DNA of 64,000 nucleotides, from positions 1-64,000 of the forward strand of contig JANQON010000007.1 in NCBI GenBank assembly GCA_028289605.1. Reading direction: 5' to 3'. Every line of letters begins with the position of its first letter. Within the stretch, counting starts at the first letter, position 1. The notes under the pieces are model-generated. The model worked only from the letters and a program-made list of their open reading frames with translations. It made no database searches and was not told the DNA's origin. The DNA is from Hyphococcus sp. Its GTDB lineage: Bacteria > Pseudomonadota > Alphaproteobacteria > Caulobacterales > Parvularculaceae. A program made the translations under genes and the position numbers. Positions 32,921-42,685 of the stretch are shown piece after piece.

Positions 32921-35900
32921 TTAAGCATGCGAGTTTGGATCAGAGCCGGCCGACGCGCCTGCGACGAGTTGCTCAAGCGTTTCAAAAATCACCGCCCTTG
33001 GCGCGATCGCAAGACCGGCCGTTTTCCGGGCTCGCGCCACCATGCGCGTCACCTGAAGCGAATGACCGCCAAGTTCGAAGAAGTTATCGGAAACGGAGAT
33101 ATCATCGGTGTTGAGAATATCCGTCCAGATTGCGGCCAGCTTTCTTTCCTCTTCTGTCCGCGGCGCGACGCGCGTCGGCGAGCCGGTAACGCCGGCCGGC
33201 GGCGGCAGCGCCTTGCGGTCAACTTTGTTGTTTTGAGTCAGCGGCATTTCCGGCAGCTCAATAAAGAATTGCGGCGTCATGTAGTGCGGCACGTGTTCAC
33301 GCATGTACCGGCGCAGTTCACTGCCCGTCGCCGTTTCGCCGTCGTGAAATACGGTATAAGCAACGAGGGACGGCTCGCCGGTTTGGTCGGCCCGAACGGC
33401 GGCCGCAGCTTGCCGAATGGAAGGATGGCGCGACAACGCCGTTTCGATATCCCCAAGCTCAATGCGATAGCCGCGGATCTTCACTTGCTCGTCTCGGCGG
33501 CCGAGAATATCGATCTCGCCGTCAAGTCGACGCCGCGCTCGGTCTCCGGTGTTGTAAATGCGCCCTTCACCGGTGAACGGGTTTTCGCGAAACGACTTGG
33601 CGGTCAGTTCCGGCTTGCCGAGATACCCCAGTGCGACGCCGTCCCCGCCGAGCCAGAGATCGCCGGCGACGCCCGCGGGCGCGGGCTTTCCGGCGTCGTC
33701 CAGAATATAGGCCTGCGTATTTGCAACCGGCCGGCCGACATGGATATCGTCCGCATTCTCAATGAGCGCACATGTAGACCATACCGTTGTTTCAGTAGGT
33801 CCATACATGTTCCACAACGCGCCCACCTTCTCCAGCAAGGCGCCGGCGAGCGCCGGCGCCATCGCTTCTCCGCCGCACAGCGCCTTCAGTCCGCGAGCCC
33901 CATCCCAGTCAGAGTCGAGAAGAATGCGCCATGTCGCAGGCGTGCCCTGAAGGACGGAGATGTCCCTGTCTTCGATGATGTCAGCCAAGGCGAACCCGTC
34001 CATGGCGTCGTCGTCGCTCGCCAGCACCACCTCGGCGCCGGCGGAGAGCGGCACGAACAGCTCCAAAAGGGCGACATCGAACGAAAGCGTTGTTACGGCG
34101 AGCAACCGGTCCTCGGCGGAAAGGCCCGGGCGATGCATCATCGTCTCCAGGAAATTGCAAAGCGCCTGATGCGTGTTCTCGACGCCTTTCGGGTTGCCGG
34201 TCGAGCCGGAAGTGTAAATGACATAAGCCCGTGAGCGGCTATCGCGATGCGACAAAACCGGGGCGACCGACGGGGCGTCATCGACACGATCGGCGATCTT
34301 CGCCAGGTCAATCATGTCGACGCTTTCAGGAACCCAGTCTCCGCCAAGACCGTTGGTCACGATCGCCTTCGTTTTCGCATCCTCGACCATGTAGGCGAGA
34401 CGCTTTTCGGGGAATTCCGGATCCAACGGCAACATGGCCGCGCCGGTTTTCCAGACACCGAGGATGGCGGCGACCATCTCAACCGATCGGTCGAAATATA
34501 CGCCGACCACGTCGCCTTGCGTAACGCCCCAATCATGAAGCACATGGGCGATCTTGTTGGCGCGCGACTGGAGATCGGCGTAGCTCGCTGTTTGCTCACC
34601 CATACTGACAGCGGCGGCGTCCGGGCGCTTCGCGACCATCTCGTCAAAGTAGTCAAAAGCGAGCGCGTCGCGCCGGTAGGCCGAGCGCGTGCTGTTCAAG
34701 TCAACAAGCAAGGCGTCGCGCTGCGCTGCGTTCATGAGAGGAAGCGTATTGACAGCGCGCTCCGGAGAGGCGACCGCTGCCTCAAGAAAAGCGAGAAAGC
34801 AGTCCTTGAAGTACTCCGCATTCGCCGCTGTCATAACGTCGCTTGAATAGTTGATTTCCCCGGTCGCCTCCTCACTCATCTCACAAATTTCCAGGCGAAT
34901 ATCCGTAGGGGCGCCGCCTGGAGGGATATCAATCATATCAAGCCCGATTTCGCCCAACTTGGCTTTCCGTTCCCGTTCATCCTGATAGGCGAACATCGCC
35001 TGATACAATGGCGTACGGGAAGCATCGAGCGGTAGAGCGACTTTGGAAGCAAGCAAGCCGAGCGGCGCCGGGCGTCGGTCTGCAACGCTGAGCAGGTTGT
35101 CATTCGTCGCGCGCAAATGCGATGCAAAGGACGCGGACCCGTCAACGATCTGTCGAACGCCGAGGGCGTCCACAAAACAGCCGATAAGGCCGAACGTCTC
35201 TTCGCTTCGACGCAGGCTAACCGGCGTGCCGACGACGATGTCGGCATTGCCTGTGATTTGCGCCAGAAACGCCTGCCAAGCCGCCAGCAACACAATTGAC
35301 TTCGTGCAGCGGTGTTCGCGCGCCAAACGCGTCACGCTTTCAAAAACGTCCTTGTCGAACCGGAAGCACACCGCGTCGCCCTCGAAACTGAACATTTGCG
35401 GGCGCTTTGTCTCGCCCGGCAGTTCAATGGGCGGGGTTTTGCTGGAATAGTAGGTTTTCCAGAATTCCGCCTCCTCCTCCATGGCGCCGTCGGCAAGAAA
35501 CCGGCGATCCCACTCCGCAGCGGCGGCGTAGGCATCGCTGAGTGAGTCCAGCTCAAGGCGATCGCCGGCGACCTCGGCCTCATAAAACGCGGCGAGATCG
35601 CGCAAGAAAATGTCCCATGACATGCCATCCCAGATCAGATGATGCGGCATGAAAAACAACACATGGTCGGTATCTGAAGCGCGAAATAGGCGGGTGCGAA
35701 AAATTTCGCCGTCCAGCAGCGCCAACGGCGCGTCGCGCAGGTCTTCTAATCGTTGCAAGAGGCTCGCCTCATCTGACGGCGCCGGCTCGACCGTGAGTTC
35801 CAGATCGGCGGACGGCGTGCAGGTTGAAACCGGCGCTCCGTCGACAACATCGAACCGCATGCGCAGACTCTGGTGGCGGTTGATGACCGCATTCAACGCC

Positions 35901-36241
35901 CGCACGAGCGCGTCCGTTTTCAACGGCCCGCTCAAGCGCCAGGCGATCGCAAGATTATAGAGCGCAAGGTCCGGGAACATCTGCTGATGCGACCAGATCC
36001 GCTCTTGCAGGTAGCCGAGCGGCGCCGGGACTGAGTCTGGCGAGTGCGGTGAGGCGCCCGCGCCCAACATCGCAAGCAAGTCTTCTTTTCGATCGCGAAT
36101 GAACTCGATGTCGGTTGAAGACAGAACGCCTTTCGGCGCCGAGACATGGAGTTGCTCGCCGTCGCGAGCAAACGTAACGCCCCTGCCCTCAAGGCTGCGT
36201 GCGAAGGCGCTAGTCGATGTATCTTGTTTCTCAGGGCTCAA
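32921..36241 (-). CDS. NRPS module: TubC-like docking, condensation, adenylation, thiolation (C-A-T)
   Basis: An 1106-residue single-module NRPS. Residues about 12-58 resemble a TubC-type N-terminal docking domain (GVTFARDGEQLHVSAPKGVL). The C domain keeps HHLIWDG at 200-206. The A domain has YTSGSTGNPKG (676-686), FDVALLEL, NMYGPTETT and NNKVDRK. Manual alignment to GrsA gives the pocket residues D722, V723, L726, Q765, C789, G791, M812, V820, W821 plus the C-terminal Lys, close to codes I recall for glycine. The T domain carries Ser1061 in LGGHSL, and only 45 residues follow, so there is no thioesterase. The TTG start overlaps the upstream stop (TTGA) and has GAGGAG seven bases before it. 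Confidence 0.93.
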   Translation of the reverse strand: MSPEKQDTSTSAFARSLEGRGVTFARDGEQLHVSAPKGVLSSTDIEFIRDRKEDLLAMLGAGASPHSPDSVPAPLGYLQERIWSHQQMFPDLALYNLAIAWRLSGPLKTDALVRALNAVINRHQSLRMRFDVVDGAPVSTCTPSADLELTVEPAPSDEASLLQRLEDLRDAPLALLDGEIFRTRLFRASDTDHVLFFMPHHLIWDGMSWDIFLRDLAAFYEAEVAGDRLELDSLSDAYAAAAEWDRRFLADGAMEEEAEFWKTYYSSKTPPIELPGETKRPQMFSFEGDAVCFRFDKDVFESVTRLAREHRCTKSIVLLAAWQAFLAQITGNADIVVGTPVSLRRSEETFGLIGCFVDALGVRQIVDGSASFASHLRATNDNLLSVADRRPAPLGLLASKVALPLDASRTPLYQAMFAYQDERERKAKLGEIGLDMIDIPPGGAPTDIRLEICEMSEEATGEINYSSDVMTAANAEYFKDCFLAFLEAAVASPERAVNTLPLMNAAQRDALLVDLNSTRSAYRRDALAFDYFDEMVAKRPDAAAVSMGEQTASYADLQSRANKIAHVLHDWGVTQGDVVGVYFDRSVEMVAAILGVWKTGAAMLPLDPEFPEKRLAYMVEDAKTKAIVTNGLGGDWVPESVDMIDLAKIADRVDDAPSVAPVLSHRDSRSRAYVIYTSGSTGNPKGVENTHQALCNFLETMMHRPGLSAEDRLLAVTTLSFDVALLELFVPLSAGAEVVLASDDDAMDGFALADIIEDRDISVLQGTPATWRILLDSDWDGARGLKALCGGEAMAPALAGALLEKVGALWNMYGPTETTVWSTCALIENADDIHVGRPVANTQAYILDDAGKPAPAGVAGDLWLGGDGVALGYLGKPELTAKSFRENPFTGEGRIYNTGDRARRRLDGEIDILGRRDEQVKIRGYRIELGDIETALSRHPSIRQAAAAVRADQTGEPSLVAYTVFHDGETATGSELRRYMREHVPHYMTPQFFIELPEMPLTQNNKVDRKALPPPAGVTGSPTRVAPRTEEERKLAAIWTDILNTDDISVSDNFFELGGHSLQVTRMVARARKTAGLAIAPRAVIFETLEQLVAGASAGSDPNSHA

Positions 36242-39200
36242 AAGACAAACTCCTCACGCTCGCCTTGTTCAGGCGTTTCGAGCGCATCGATATGCGCCGC
36301 GAGCGCGCGCAAGTTCTCCGTTTCGAATATGGCGCGTACGCCCAGGTTCGGCGCCTGCGCTCGACGAAGGCGCGTCAGGAGTCGGGACGCGTGAATAGAG
36401 TGTCCGCCAAGGTCGAAGAAATTGTCGTCGATCGAAACGGATTCGCGCGCGAAGACGGCCGCCGCCGCTTCCGCGACGCATATCTCGGTGTCCGACATCG
36501 CCGTCGGCGATTCAGCCGGCGCCGCGACGGGAGCTTCAACCGTTGACGTCTGCCGGTCGGCGATGGCGACAACGGTTTCGTCTCTTTCTCTTGACTCCAT
36601 CTGCGCAAGCCGCGTCTCCGGATTGCGGACAATATCAGCGAGAATTGCCGTGAACTGATCGATCCAGTTCTCAATCGTGTCGGGATTGAAGAGATCGCTC
36701 GCATAATCCAAATCGATGACAAGCGATTCGCCTGCGTCTGACAGGTTCATGAAAACATCCTGGCAAACGGCGTAGCGGCGATTTTCGCGCGCATTGAAAC
36801 GGACGCCGGGCGCATCCAGTCCCGCGAAATATCCCGCGAAGTTGAAGACCGCTTCAACAAGCTGGGGCCTGCCCGGCAAACGCGGCGCGGCAATGGCGCT
36901 GATGAGTTCGCTCACCGACACCTCTGAGTGTTCAAACGCGTTGAGCAAGTCCGATTGTACCGACTTCGCAAATGCTGAAAACGCAAGATCGCCGAAGGGC
37001 CGAATGCGGACCGGAACCACATTGACGCAATAGCCGATCGCGTCGACGCCGTGACGCGCCTGACCGGCTATCGGCGCGCCCACGACGAGATCCTCGCGGC
37101 CTGTCAGCTTCCCAAGCAGGCTCGCAAACGCCGCCGTTGTTAGCGCCGCCATGGAAACGCCGAGGCTGCGCGCAGTGTCGCGAAGCCCTTTGCAAAGCGG
37201 TCCGGAGAGCACGCGCCGCGCTGTCGCGCCTTGATATGACATTTGTTGAGAACGCCGACGGTCTGTGGGTAAGTCCAACGTCGGCGGCGCGCCGTCGGCG
37301 AAGACGCCGCGCCAGTATTCCGGTGTCGCCGTCGCGCCAATCGACTTCACGATATAGGCGCTGAAGGGGTCGGCGCCTGACGCGCGCGGCGTTTGCCCAG
37401 CGATCAAAGCGCGGTAACGGCCTACAATATCGCGAATCAGGATGTCAGACGAATATCCATCGAAGACCAGATGATGGGCGTAGATGACGAAGACAAAGGA
37501 TTTTTCGCCCATCTGGTAAAGCGATAAGCGCACCAACGGCCCGCGCTCCAGATCGAAAGGCGTTAACGCATCGCGCTTTGTTTCTTCATCCAATGCGCGC
37601 TGGCGATCGCTTTCAGGCGCATCTCGAAGGTCTTGGTACTCAAGTTGAGCATTTGGTCCGTCTGCGACATATTGATATTCCCCAGCGCCGTCGAAGCGCA
37701 GGGAAAACGCCTCATGGTCGACGATCGCCGCGTTCGTCGCCGCCGTGAACGCCGCAATGTCCAGATCGCCTTCTGTGTGAATGGAATCCGATTCGTTAAA
37801 AGCGCAAGACGCCATGTCGCTGAGCTGCGAGGTCGCCCATATTGTGCGTTGACCGGAGGTCAACGGCAACTTGCGCTGAAATCCGGGCTCGGTTTCGTGT
37901 TTCGGTCCTGGCAACAGACCGTCCGCCTGCATCTCCAGAATTGAATCCTTCGCAGCGGCGACAATCATGTCGACATCTTCGTCGCTATGCGCCGTCGTCA
38001 TGTAACATGGGAAGCCTTCAAGCACGTGTACGCCGCGCTCGCGCATGTGGTAGAAAAATAGCGGCGCCAACTCACCCTTTTCTTCAATGCGAATGAACAT
38101 TTGCGACGTTGACTGCGCAACGTGAAAATCGACGCCGCGTTCTGCAAAAAAAGCGTTAAGCTCGTTTGCTAAGCGTTCCGCCAACGCGGCGGCATGTTGT
38201 TGAAGAGCCGGTCCTTTGTCTTTTAAATGCGCCAGGGACGCATGAGCGGCGGCGATGGCCAGAGGGTGGCGCACAAAGGTCCCAGCGAAAAATGTTACGC
38301 CGGCGGTTGGTTGCGACGCATCGCCGAAACGCCACTGTCCGCCGTCAAACGTATCCATAAACTTGGCGCGTCCCGCAACGGCGCCGATGGGCATGCCTCC
38401 GCCGATGATTTTCCCGAATGTGGCGAGATCGGCCTTGATATCGAAGACCTCCTGCGCGCCGCCGGGCGCCACGCGAAACCCCGTTACGACTTCATCAAAC
38501 ACCAAGGCGACGCCTTCGCGTTCGGTAATCGCGCGCAGTTTGTGCAGAAACTCTTTCGGCAGGAATTCCGGGCGCCGGCTTTGCACGGGCTCAACCAGAA
38601 CAGCAGCGAGTTCATCTGCGTGTTCGGCGATCGCGTGAAGAGCGGACTCTTCGCCGTAATCGAGAACAAGAACATTCTCCACCGCGGACGCGGGCACGCC
38701 CGGCGCCATCGGCCGGGCCGGCGCCGCGCCTGAAGTCGCAGGCCCCGCCCGCACCAGCACCTCGTCAAAATTGCCGTGATACGACCCTCGGAACAAAGCG
38801 ATCTTGTTGCGGCCGGTGACAGTGCGCGCAATGCGGATCGCCGCCTGCACCGCTTCAGACCCGGTGTTCACCCAGCTCGCCCGATCCATACCCGTCAGCT
38901 CGCACAGGAGCGTGGCCGCGTCTGCAGCGAGCGGGGTCTGGGGACCAATTTCAAACCCGTCGCCCAATTGTTCACGCAAGGCGTCCATCACAAACGGTGC
39001 GCGATGACCGAAAAAGTTGGGTCCAAAACCATTCAAAAGGTCGATATACTGATTATCATCGATATCCCACAGATACGCGCCTTTTGAGCGCTTAACGACG
39101 ACTGGATAGACCATTTCCTTCCAGAGCGTGTTGAAGCCGGCGGCGGTGCGCGGATCCGCATGACGCGCCCTGCCCTCCTGCGCGCGCATCTTTGAGCTGG

Positions 39201-39855
39201 AGGTTTTAGCGTTGTACCGCGCAGACAAGCGGTCGATATGCGCGCGCTGCATCGCAGTCAAAGAGCCGCCTTCGGAATCAGCAAGCGTCGGGCCGAAACC
39301 TGTCGGCAGCGCTGGGGCGTCGGCTGGAGGCTCATGCGGCATTGCGGGCGGGTTGGCGATTGGGGCCGGCTCGGACGCATCCAGCGTTTCCTGATTCGGC
39401 GCGCCCTGTCTGACAGCGCGTAAGATCTCCATCTGATCGCGCATCAGGTCAAGCTGACGGGCGAAAACAGCGGACAATCCGGAAACGTCGCCCGGCGGCG
39501 ACGCTTTCATTGACGGCTGATCTTTCACAATCGGTGCAGACATTTGCGTCGCGGTGTTGATGTCTTCGGCGGGCGGCGATGCTTCTTCCTTGAGTTGTTT
39601 TGTGACCATCGGCGCCAGATGCGCCGCCAGGATATTAATCGTCGGCTGGTCGGCGACAAGTTGGCGAAACGCCACGGGCGCGCCGAATTCACTTTGGAAT
39701 GCAGTCGCCAGCTGGGTCAGAAACAGGGAATCAAACCCGAGCTGCAAAAATGTTTTGTCCGCATCAAGATCACCCTCCGGATAGCCGGAAAGATCGGCTG
39801 TGACAGCGATCAGTCGAGCGCGAATGGCGGCGGTGTTATCGGTGGCGGCGTCCAT
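36238..39855 (-). CDS. Hybrid ACP-aminotransferase-condensation-thiolation synthase without adenylation domain
   Basis: A 1205-residue protein. Domain order: ACP with Ser43 in LGFDSLF; a short linker (FARQLDLMRDQMEIL, near 132); a class III PLP aminotransferase (about 240-640) with FDEVVTGFR and Lys482 in TFGKIIGGGMP; a C domain (about 660-1090) with HHLVFDG at 794-800; and a T domain with Ser1153 in LGGHSI. The layout resembles the ACP-AMT-C portion of iturin/mycosubtilin and microcystin synthases, where the aminotransferase converts a beta-keto thioester to a beta-amino acid. No A domain lies between C and T, so the T must be loaded in trans. ATG 39855 is chosen; the frame extends upstream into the PKS gene. 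Confidence 0.92.
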   Translation of the reverse strand: MDAATDNTAAIRARLIAVTADLSGYPEGDLDADKTFLQLGFDSLFLTQLATAFQSEFGAPVAFRQLVADQPTINILAAHLAPMVTKQLKEEASPPAEDINTATQMSAPIVKDQPSMKASPPGDVSGLSAVFARQLDLMRDQMEILRAVRQGAPNQETLDASEPAPIANPPAMPHEPPADAPALPTGFGPTLADSEGGSLTAMQRAHIDRLSARYNAKTSSSKMRAQEGRARHADPRTAAGFNTLWKEMVYPVVVKRSKGAYLWDIDDNQYIDLLNGFGPNFFGHRAPFVMDALREQLGDGFEIGPQTPLAADAATLLCELTGMDRASWVNTGSEAVQAAIRIARTVTGRNKIALFRGSYHGNFDEVLVRAGPATSGAAPARPMAPGVPASAVENVLVLDYGEESALHAIAEHADELAAVLVEPVQSRRPEFLPKEFLHKLRAITEREGVALVFDEVVTGFRVAPGGAQEVFDIKADLATFGKIIGGGMPIGAVAGRAKFMDTFDGGQWRFGDASQPTAGVTFFAGTFVRHPLAIAAAHASLAHLKDKGPALQQHAAALAERLANELNAFFAERGVDFHVAQSTSQMFIRIEEKGELAPLFFYHMRERGVHVLEGFPCYMTTAHSDEDVDMIVAAAKDSILEMQADGLLPGPKHETEPGFQRKLPLTSGQRTIWATSQLSDMASCAFNESDSIHTEGDLDIAAFTAATNAAIVDHEAFSLRFDGAGEYQYVADGPNAQLEYQDLRDAPESDRQRALDEETKRDALTPFDLERGPLVRLSLYQMGEKSFVFVIYAHHLVFDGYSSDILIRDIVGRYRALIAGQTPRASGADPFSAYIVKSIGATATPEYWRGVFADGAPPTLDLPTDRRRSQQMSYQGATARRVLSGPLCKGLRDTARSLGVSMAALTTAAFASLLGKLTGREDLVVGAPIAGQARHGVDAIGYCVNVVPVRIRPFGDLAFSAFAKSVQSDLLNAFEHSEVSVSELISAIAAPRLPGRPQLVEAVFNFAGYFAGLDAPGVRFNARENRRYAVCQDVFMNLSDAGESLVIDLDYASDLFNPDTIENWIDQFTAILADIVRNPETRLAQMESRERDETVVAIADRQTSTVEAPVAAPAESPTAMSDTEICVAEAAAAVFARESVSIDDNFFDLGGHSIHASRLLTRLRRAQAPNLGVRAIFETENLRALAAHIDALETPEQGEREEFVF

Positions 39856-39871
39856 ATTCCTGTTCGCTTTC

Positions 39872-42685
39872 CTACAATCCTTTGAGGATTTTGAGCTGAT
39901 CAGCAATCACGTCGAGTTGCCGATCAATGAGCCCATCAACATCCTGGATTTCCGTCGATCGGCCTTCGGTCGGTGGCTCATCGGCGCCATTCTCCAGGCC
40001 GATGGGAACGGATTTGGGTTTTCTGATGGGTTCAATCCAATACCGTTTGCGCTCGAACGGATAAGTCGGCAGAGGCGTGCGCCGACGGCGTCCGACAGAG
40101 AACGCTTCCCAGTCTGGCGAAACGCCATGCGTCCAGAGCTCGCCCATGAGCTGCATCATCGAGGCGGATTCCGTCCTTGTTGACGACAGTGCTCCCAGCG
40201 CGGCGAATGCGTTTGCGCCCGGCAGCGTCCGGGCCGTGAAGCCCGTCAGCGTTCCGCCGGGACCAAGCTCAACGAATATCTGCGGCTTGTCGTCGTCCGC
40301 AGCAGCGGCAAGCGCATCGCGGAACCGCACCGGCGCCATCAGCCCCTCGCCCCAATATGTCGGGTCGGCGAATGCGCCGGCGGGCGCGCGCGCGCCGAGC
40401 ATGGTTGAGTAGCAGTCAAGAGTTGCAGGGCTCAACGCGATATCGCGCGCGGCGGCGATCAGCGGGTCTTTCGCGCCGGCCATCATCGGCGAATGAAACG
40501 CATGAGACGTGTTGAGTATCTTCGCCGGCGTTCCGTCGTTTTCCAATCTCTCGGCGAGACGCCCAATCGCCGCTGTAGGACCGCTCAAAACGCAAGCGCC
40601 CGGCGCGTTCACTGCTGATACGACGATGTCCGGGGCGAGCGCCGACACAATCGTGTCTGCGCTGGCAAGGACGGCAAGCATTTGGCCCGCAGGTTGCGCC
40701 TGCATGGCGCGTCCCCGGGCTGCGACCAGCCGGGCGCCGTCCTCCAGTGAAAACACGCCGGCTGTCCATGCCGCTGCACATTCTCCGATTGAATGACCGA
40801 TGACGCCGGCTGGGACGACGCCCCAGCTTCTCAATAAGGCTGAGAGACCGCACTCGATCGCATAGAGCGCGACCTGGGCGTTCTCCGTGTTGGCGAGATC
40901 GGCGCTGACGGCCTCGTAAGAAGCATCCAACGCATCCGACCAAAGCAGGAAATCGCGAATGTCGCGGCGCGCGCCGTCATCAGCCAGCACCGCCTCAGCA
41001 ATGCAATCGACAGTCTGCCGGTAGATTGGCTCGTTGAAATAAAGTTCTCGACCCATCCCCGGGAACTGCGCCCCCTGACCGGGAAACATGAAAACGACTT
41101 CAGGAGAGGAAACGCTAAGCGACGCACTTTCTCCGATCGTCATTGCCGCGCGCAGTTTCTTCTTTGCTTCCGCCTTGTCGGCGGCGACGACGAAGCGGCG
41201 ATGCTCAAAGGCGCGGCGTCCTATGCGCAGGGTGTGCGCCGCATCCGCAAAGTCGACGTCCCGTTGCATCTCAAGGAACTGGGCGAGATTTTCAGTTTGC
41301 TGGTTAAGCGCTGCGTGGGAGCGCGCTGACAAGACGATCAACTCGCACGGACGACGGGTCTGGTCGAGAGAAGCGGGCGGGCCCTCTTCAACGACGATAT
41401 GCGCATTTGTGCCGCCAACGCCGAAGGAAGACACGCCCGCTCTTCGCGGTCCATCGGCGTCCCAGTGCTTAAGCTCGGTGTTGACGTAAAATGGCGTCGC
41501 ATCGAAATCAATTTTCGGGTTGGGACTCCTAAAGTGCAAAAGCGGCGGCAGAGTTTTCTCGTGGAGCGACAACGCGGTTTTTATTAGGCCGACGGCGCCG
41601 GATGCGCAGTCCAAATGGCCTAGATTAGCTTTTACCGAGCCTAGCGCGCAGTACCCGCTATCATCAGTCATCGACCGAAATGCTTTTGTGAGGCCCGCCG
41701 CTTCGATCGGATCGCCAAGGGGCGTCGCTGTCCCGTGCGCTTCGACATAGCCAATGGAACGGGCATCGACACCGCCCATCCCCAGGGCCAGTGAAATGAC
41801 TTCGGCCTGTCCGTCAACGCTCGGCGCCGTGTAGCTAAGCTTGTCTCCGCCGTCGTTGTTGGTCGCATAGCCCTTGATGACGCCGTAAATGACGTCGCCG
41901 TCGCGAATGGCGTCTTCGGCTCGCTTCAACAGGACCACCGCGGCGCCGTTGGAGAAAACGGTGCCGGCGGCGTCTGCGTCGAAAGGCCGGCAGCGCCCGT
42001 CCGGCGACAGCATGCCTCCTTCTTTGTAAGCGTAACCCTTACGCTGCGGTAAAACGATGGTAACGCCTCCCGCCAGCGCCATATCGCACTGATAGGTTTC
42101 GATGTTCTGACAAGCCGCAGCAATCGCAACAAGCGAAGTGGAACACGCCGTTTGCAATGTCATCGCCGGACCGCGCAAGCCGAGCTTGAATGCAACGCGC
42201 GTTGCAAGGTAGTCCTTGTCATTGCCTAGCTCGGTCTGGAGCGAGCCGACTTGCATGGACTCAACAAGATCGCGCAGCGACTCTTCGTTGGCGCACAGAT
42301 TATTGAACACGTAGGTGTCCATATAGCAGCCGCCGAAAACGCCGACAGCGCCGGGAACGCGCCCGGGATCATAGCCGGCGTGTTCCATCGCTTCCCAGCA
42401 GATTTCAAGAAAGATCCGATGCTGCGGATCCATGACTTCCGCCTCTTTCGGCAGGTAGCCGAAAAAGCGCGCGTCAAACTTGTCGATGTCGTCCAGAAGC
42501 CCCTTGGCGCAAACGAACTTGCCGGCGTCGTCTTTTGGCCCAGACGTCTCGAGTGTTTCAGGCGAAAATCGCGAAATTGAATCGACGCCGTCTTTGATGT
42601 TGCGCCAGAAGTCATCCACATTCCGTGCACCGGGAAATCGGCCGGCCATGCCGACAATGGCCACGCCTTGAGATGTCTCACTCAT
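39872..42685 (-). CDS. Type I polyketide synthase, KS-AT
   Basis: A 937-residue minimal PKS. The ketosynthase has Cys181 in TACSTSL, His316 in EAHGTAT and His356 in NLGHLD, so it is complete. The acyltransferase (about 525-830) has MFPGQGAQFPGMG, Ser631 in GHSIGE and the HAFH motif at 727-730, which normally indicates malonyl-CoA. A post-AT linker (PTYPFERKRYW) is followed by a short helical tail (IDRQLDVIADQLKILKGL) that may dock with the next protein. No KR, DH, ER or ACP is present; the ACP used is probably the one at the N-terminus of the aminotransferase protein. Start overlaps the FkbH gene stop (ATGA). Confidence 0.95.
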   Translation of the reverse strand: MSETSQGVAIVGMAGRFPGARNVDDFWRNIKDGVDSISRFSPETLETSGPKDDAGKFVCAKGLLDDIDKFDARFFGYLPKEAEVMDPQHRIFLEICWEAMEHAGYDPGRVPGAVGVFGGCYMDTYVFNNLCANEESLRDLVESMQVGSLQTELGNDKDYLATRVAFKLGLRGPAMTLQTACSTSLVAIAAACQNIETYQCDMALAGGVTIVLPQRKGYAYKEGGMLSPDGRCRPFDADAAGTVFSNGAAVVLLKRAEDAIRDGDVIYGVIKGYATNNDGGDKLSYTAPSVDGQAEVISLALGMGGVDARSIGYVEAHGTATPLGDPIEAAGLTKAFRSMTDDSGYCALGSVKANLGHLDCASGAVGLIKTALSLHEKTLPPLLHFRSPNPKIDFDATPFYVNTELKHWDADGPRRAGVSSFGVGGTNAHIVVEEGPPASLDQTRRPCELIVLSARSHAALNQQTENLAQFLEMQRDVDFADAAHTLRIGRRAFEHRRFVVAADKAEAKKKLRAAMTIGESASLSVSSPEVVFMFPGQGAQFPGMGRELYFNEPIYRQTVDCIAEAVLADDGARRDIRDFLLWSDALDASYEAVSADLANTENAQVALYAIECGLSALLRSWGVVPAGVIGHSIGECAAAWTAGVFSLEDGARLVAARGRAMQAQPAGQMLAVLASADTIVSALAPDIVVSAVNAPGACVLSGPTAAIGRLAERLENDGTPAKILNTSHAFHSPMMAGAKDPLIAAARDIALSPATLDCYSTMLGARAPAGAFADPTYWGEGLMAPVRFRDALAAAADDDKPQIFVELGPGGTLTGFTARTLPGANAFAALGALSSTRTESASMMQLMGELWTHGVSPDWEAFSVGRRRRTPLPTYPFERKRYWIEPIRKPKSVPIGLENGADEPPTEGRSTEIQDVDGLIDRQLDVIADQLKILKGL

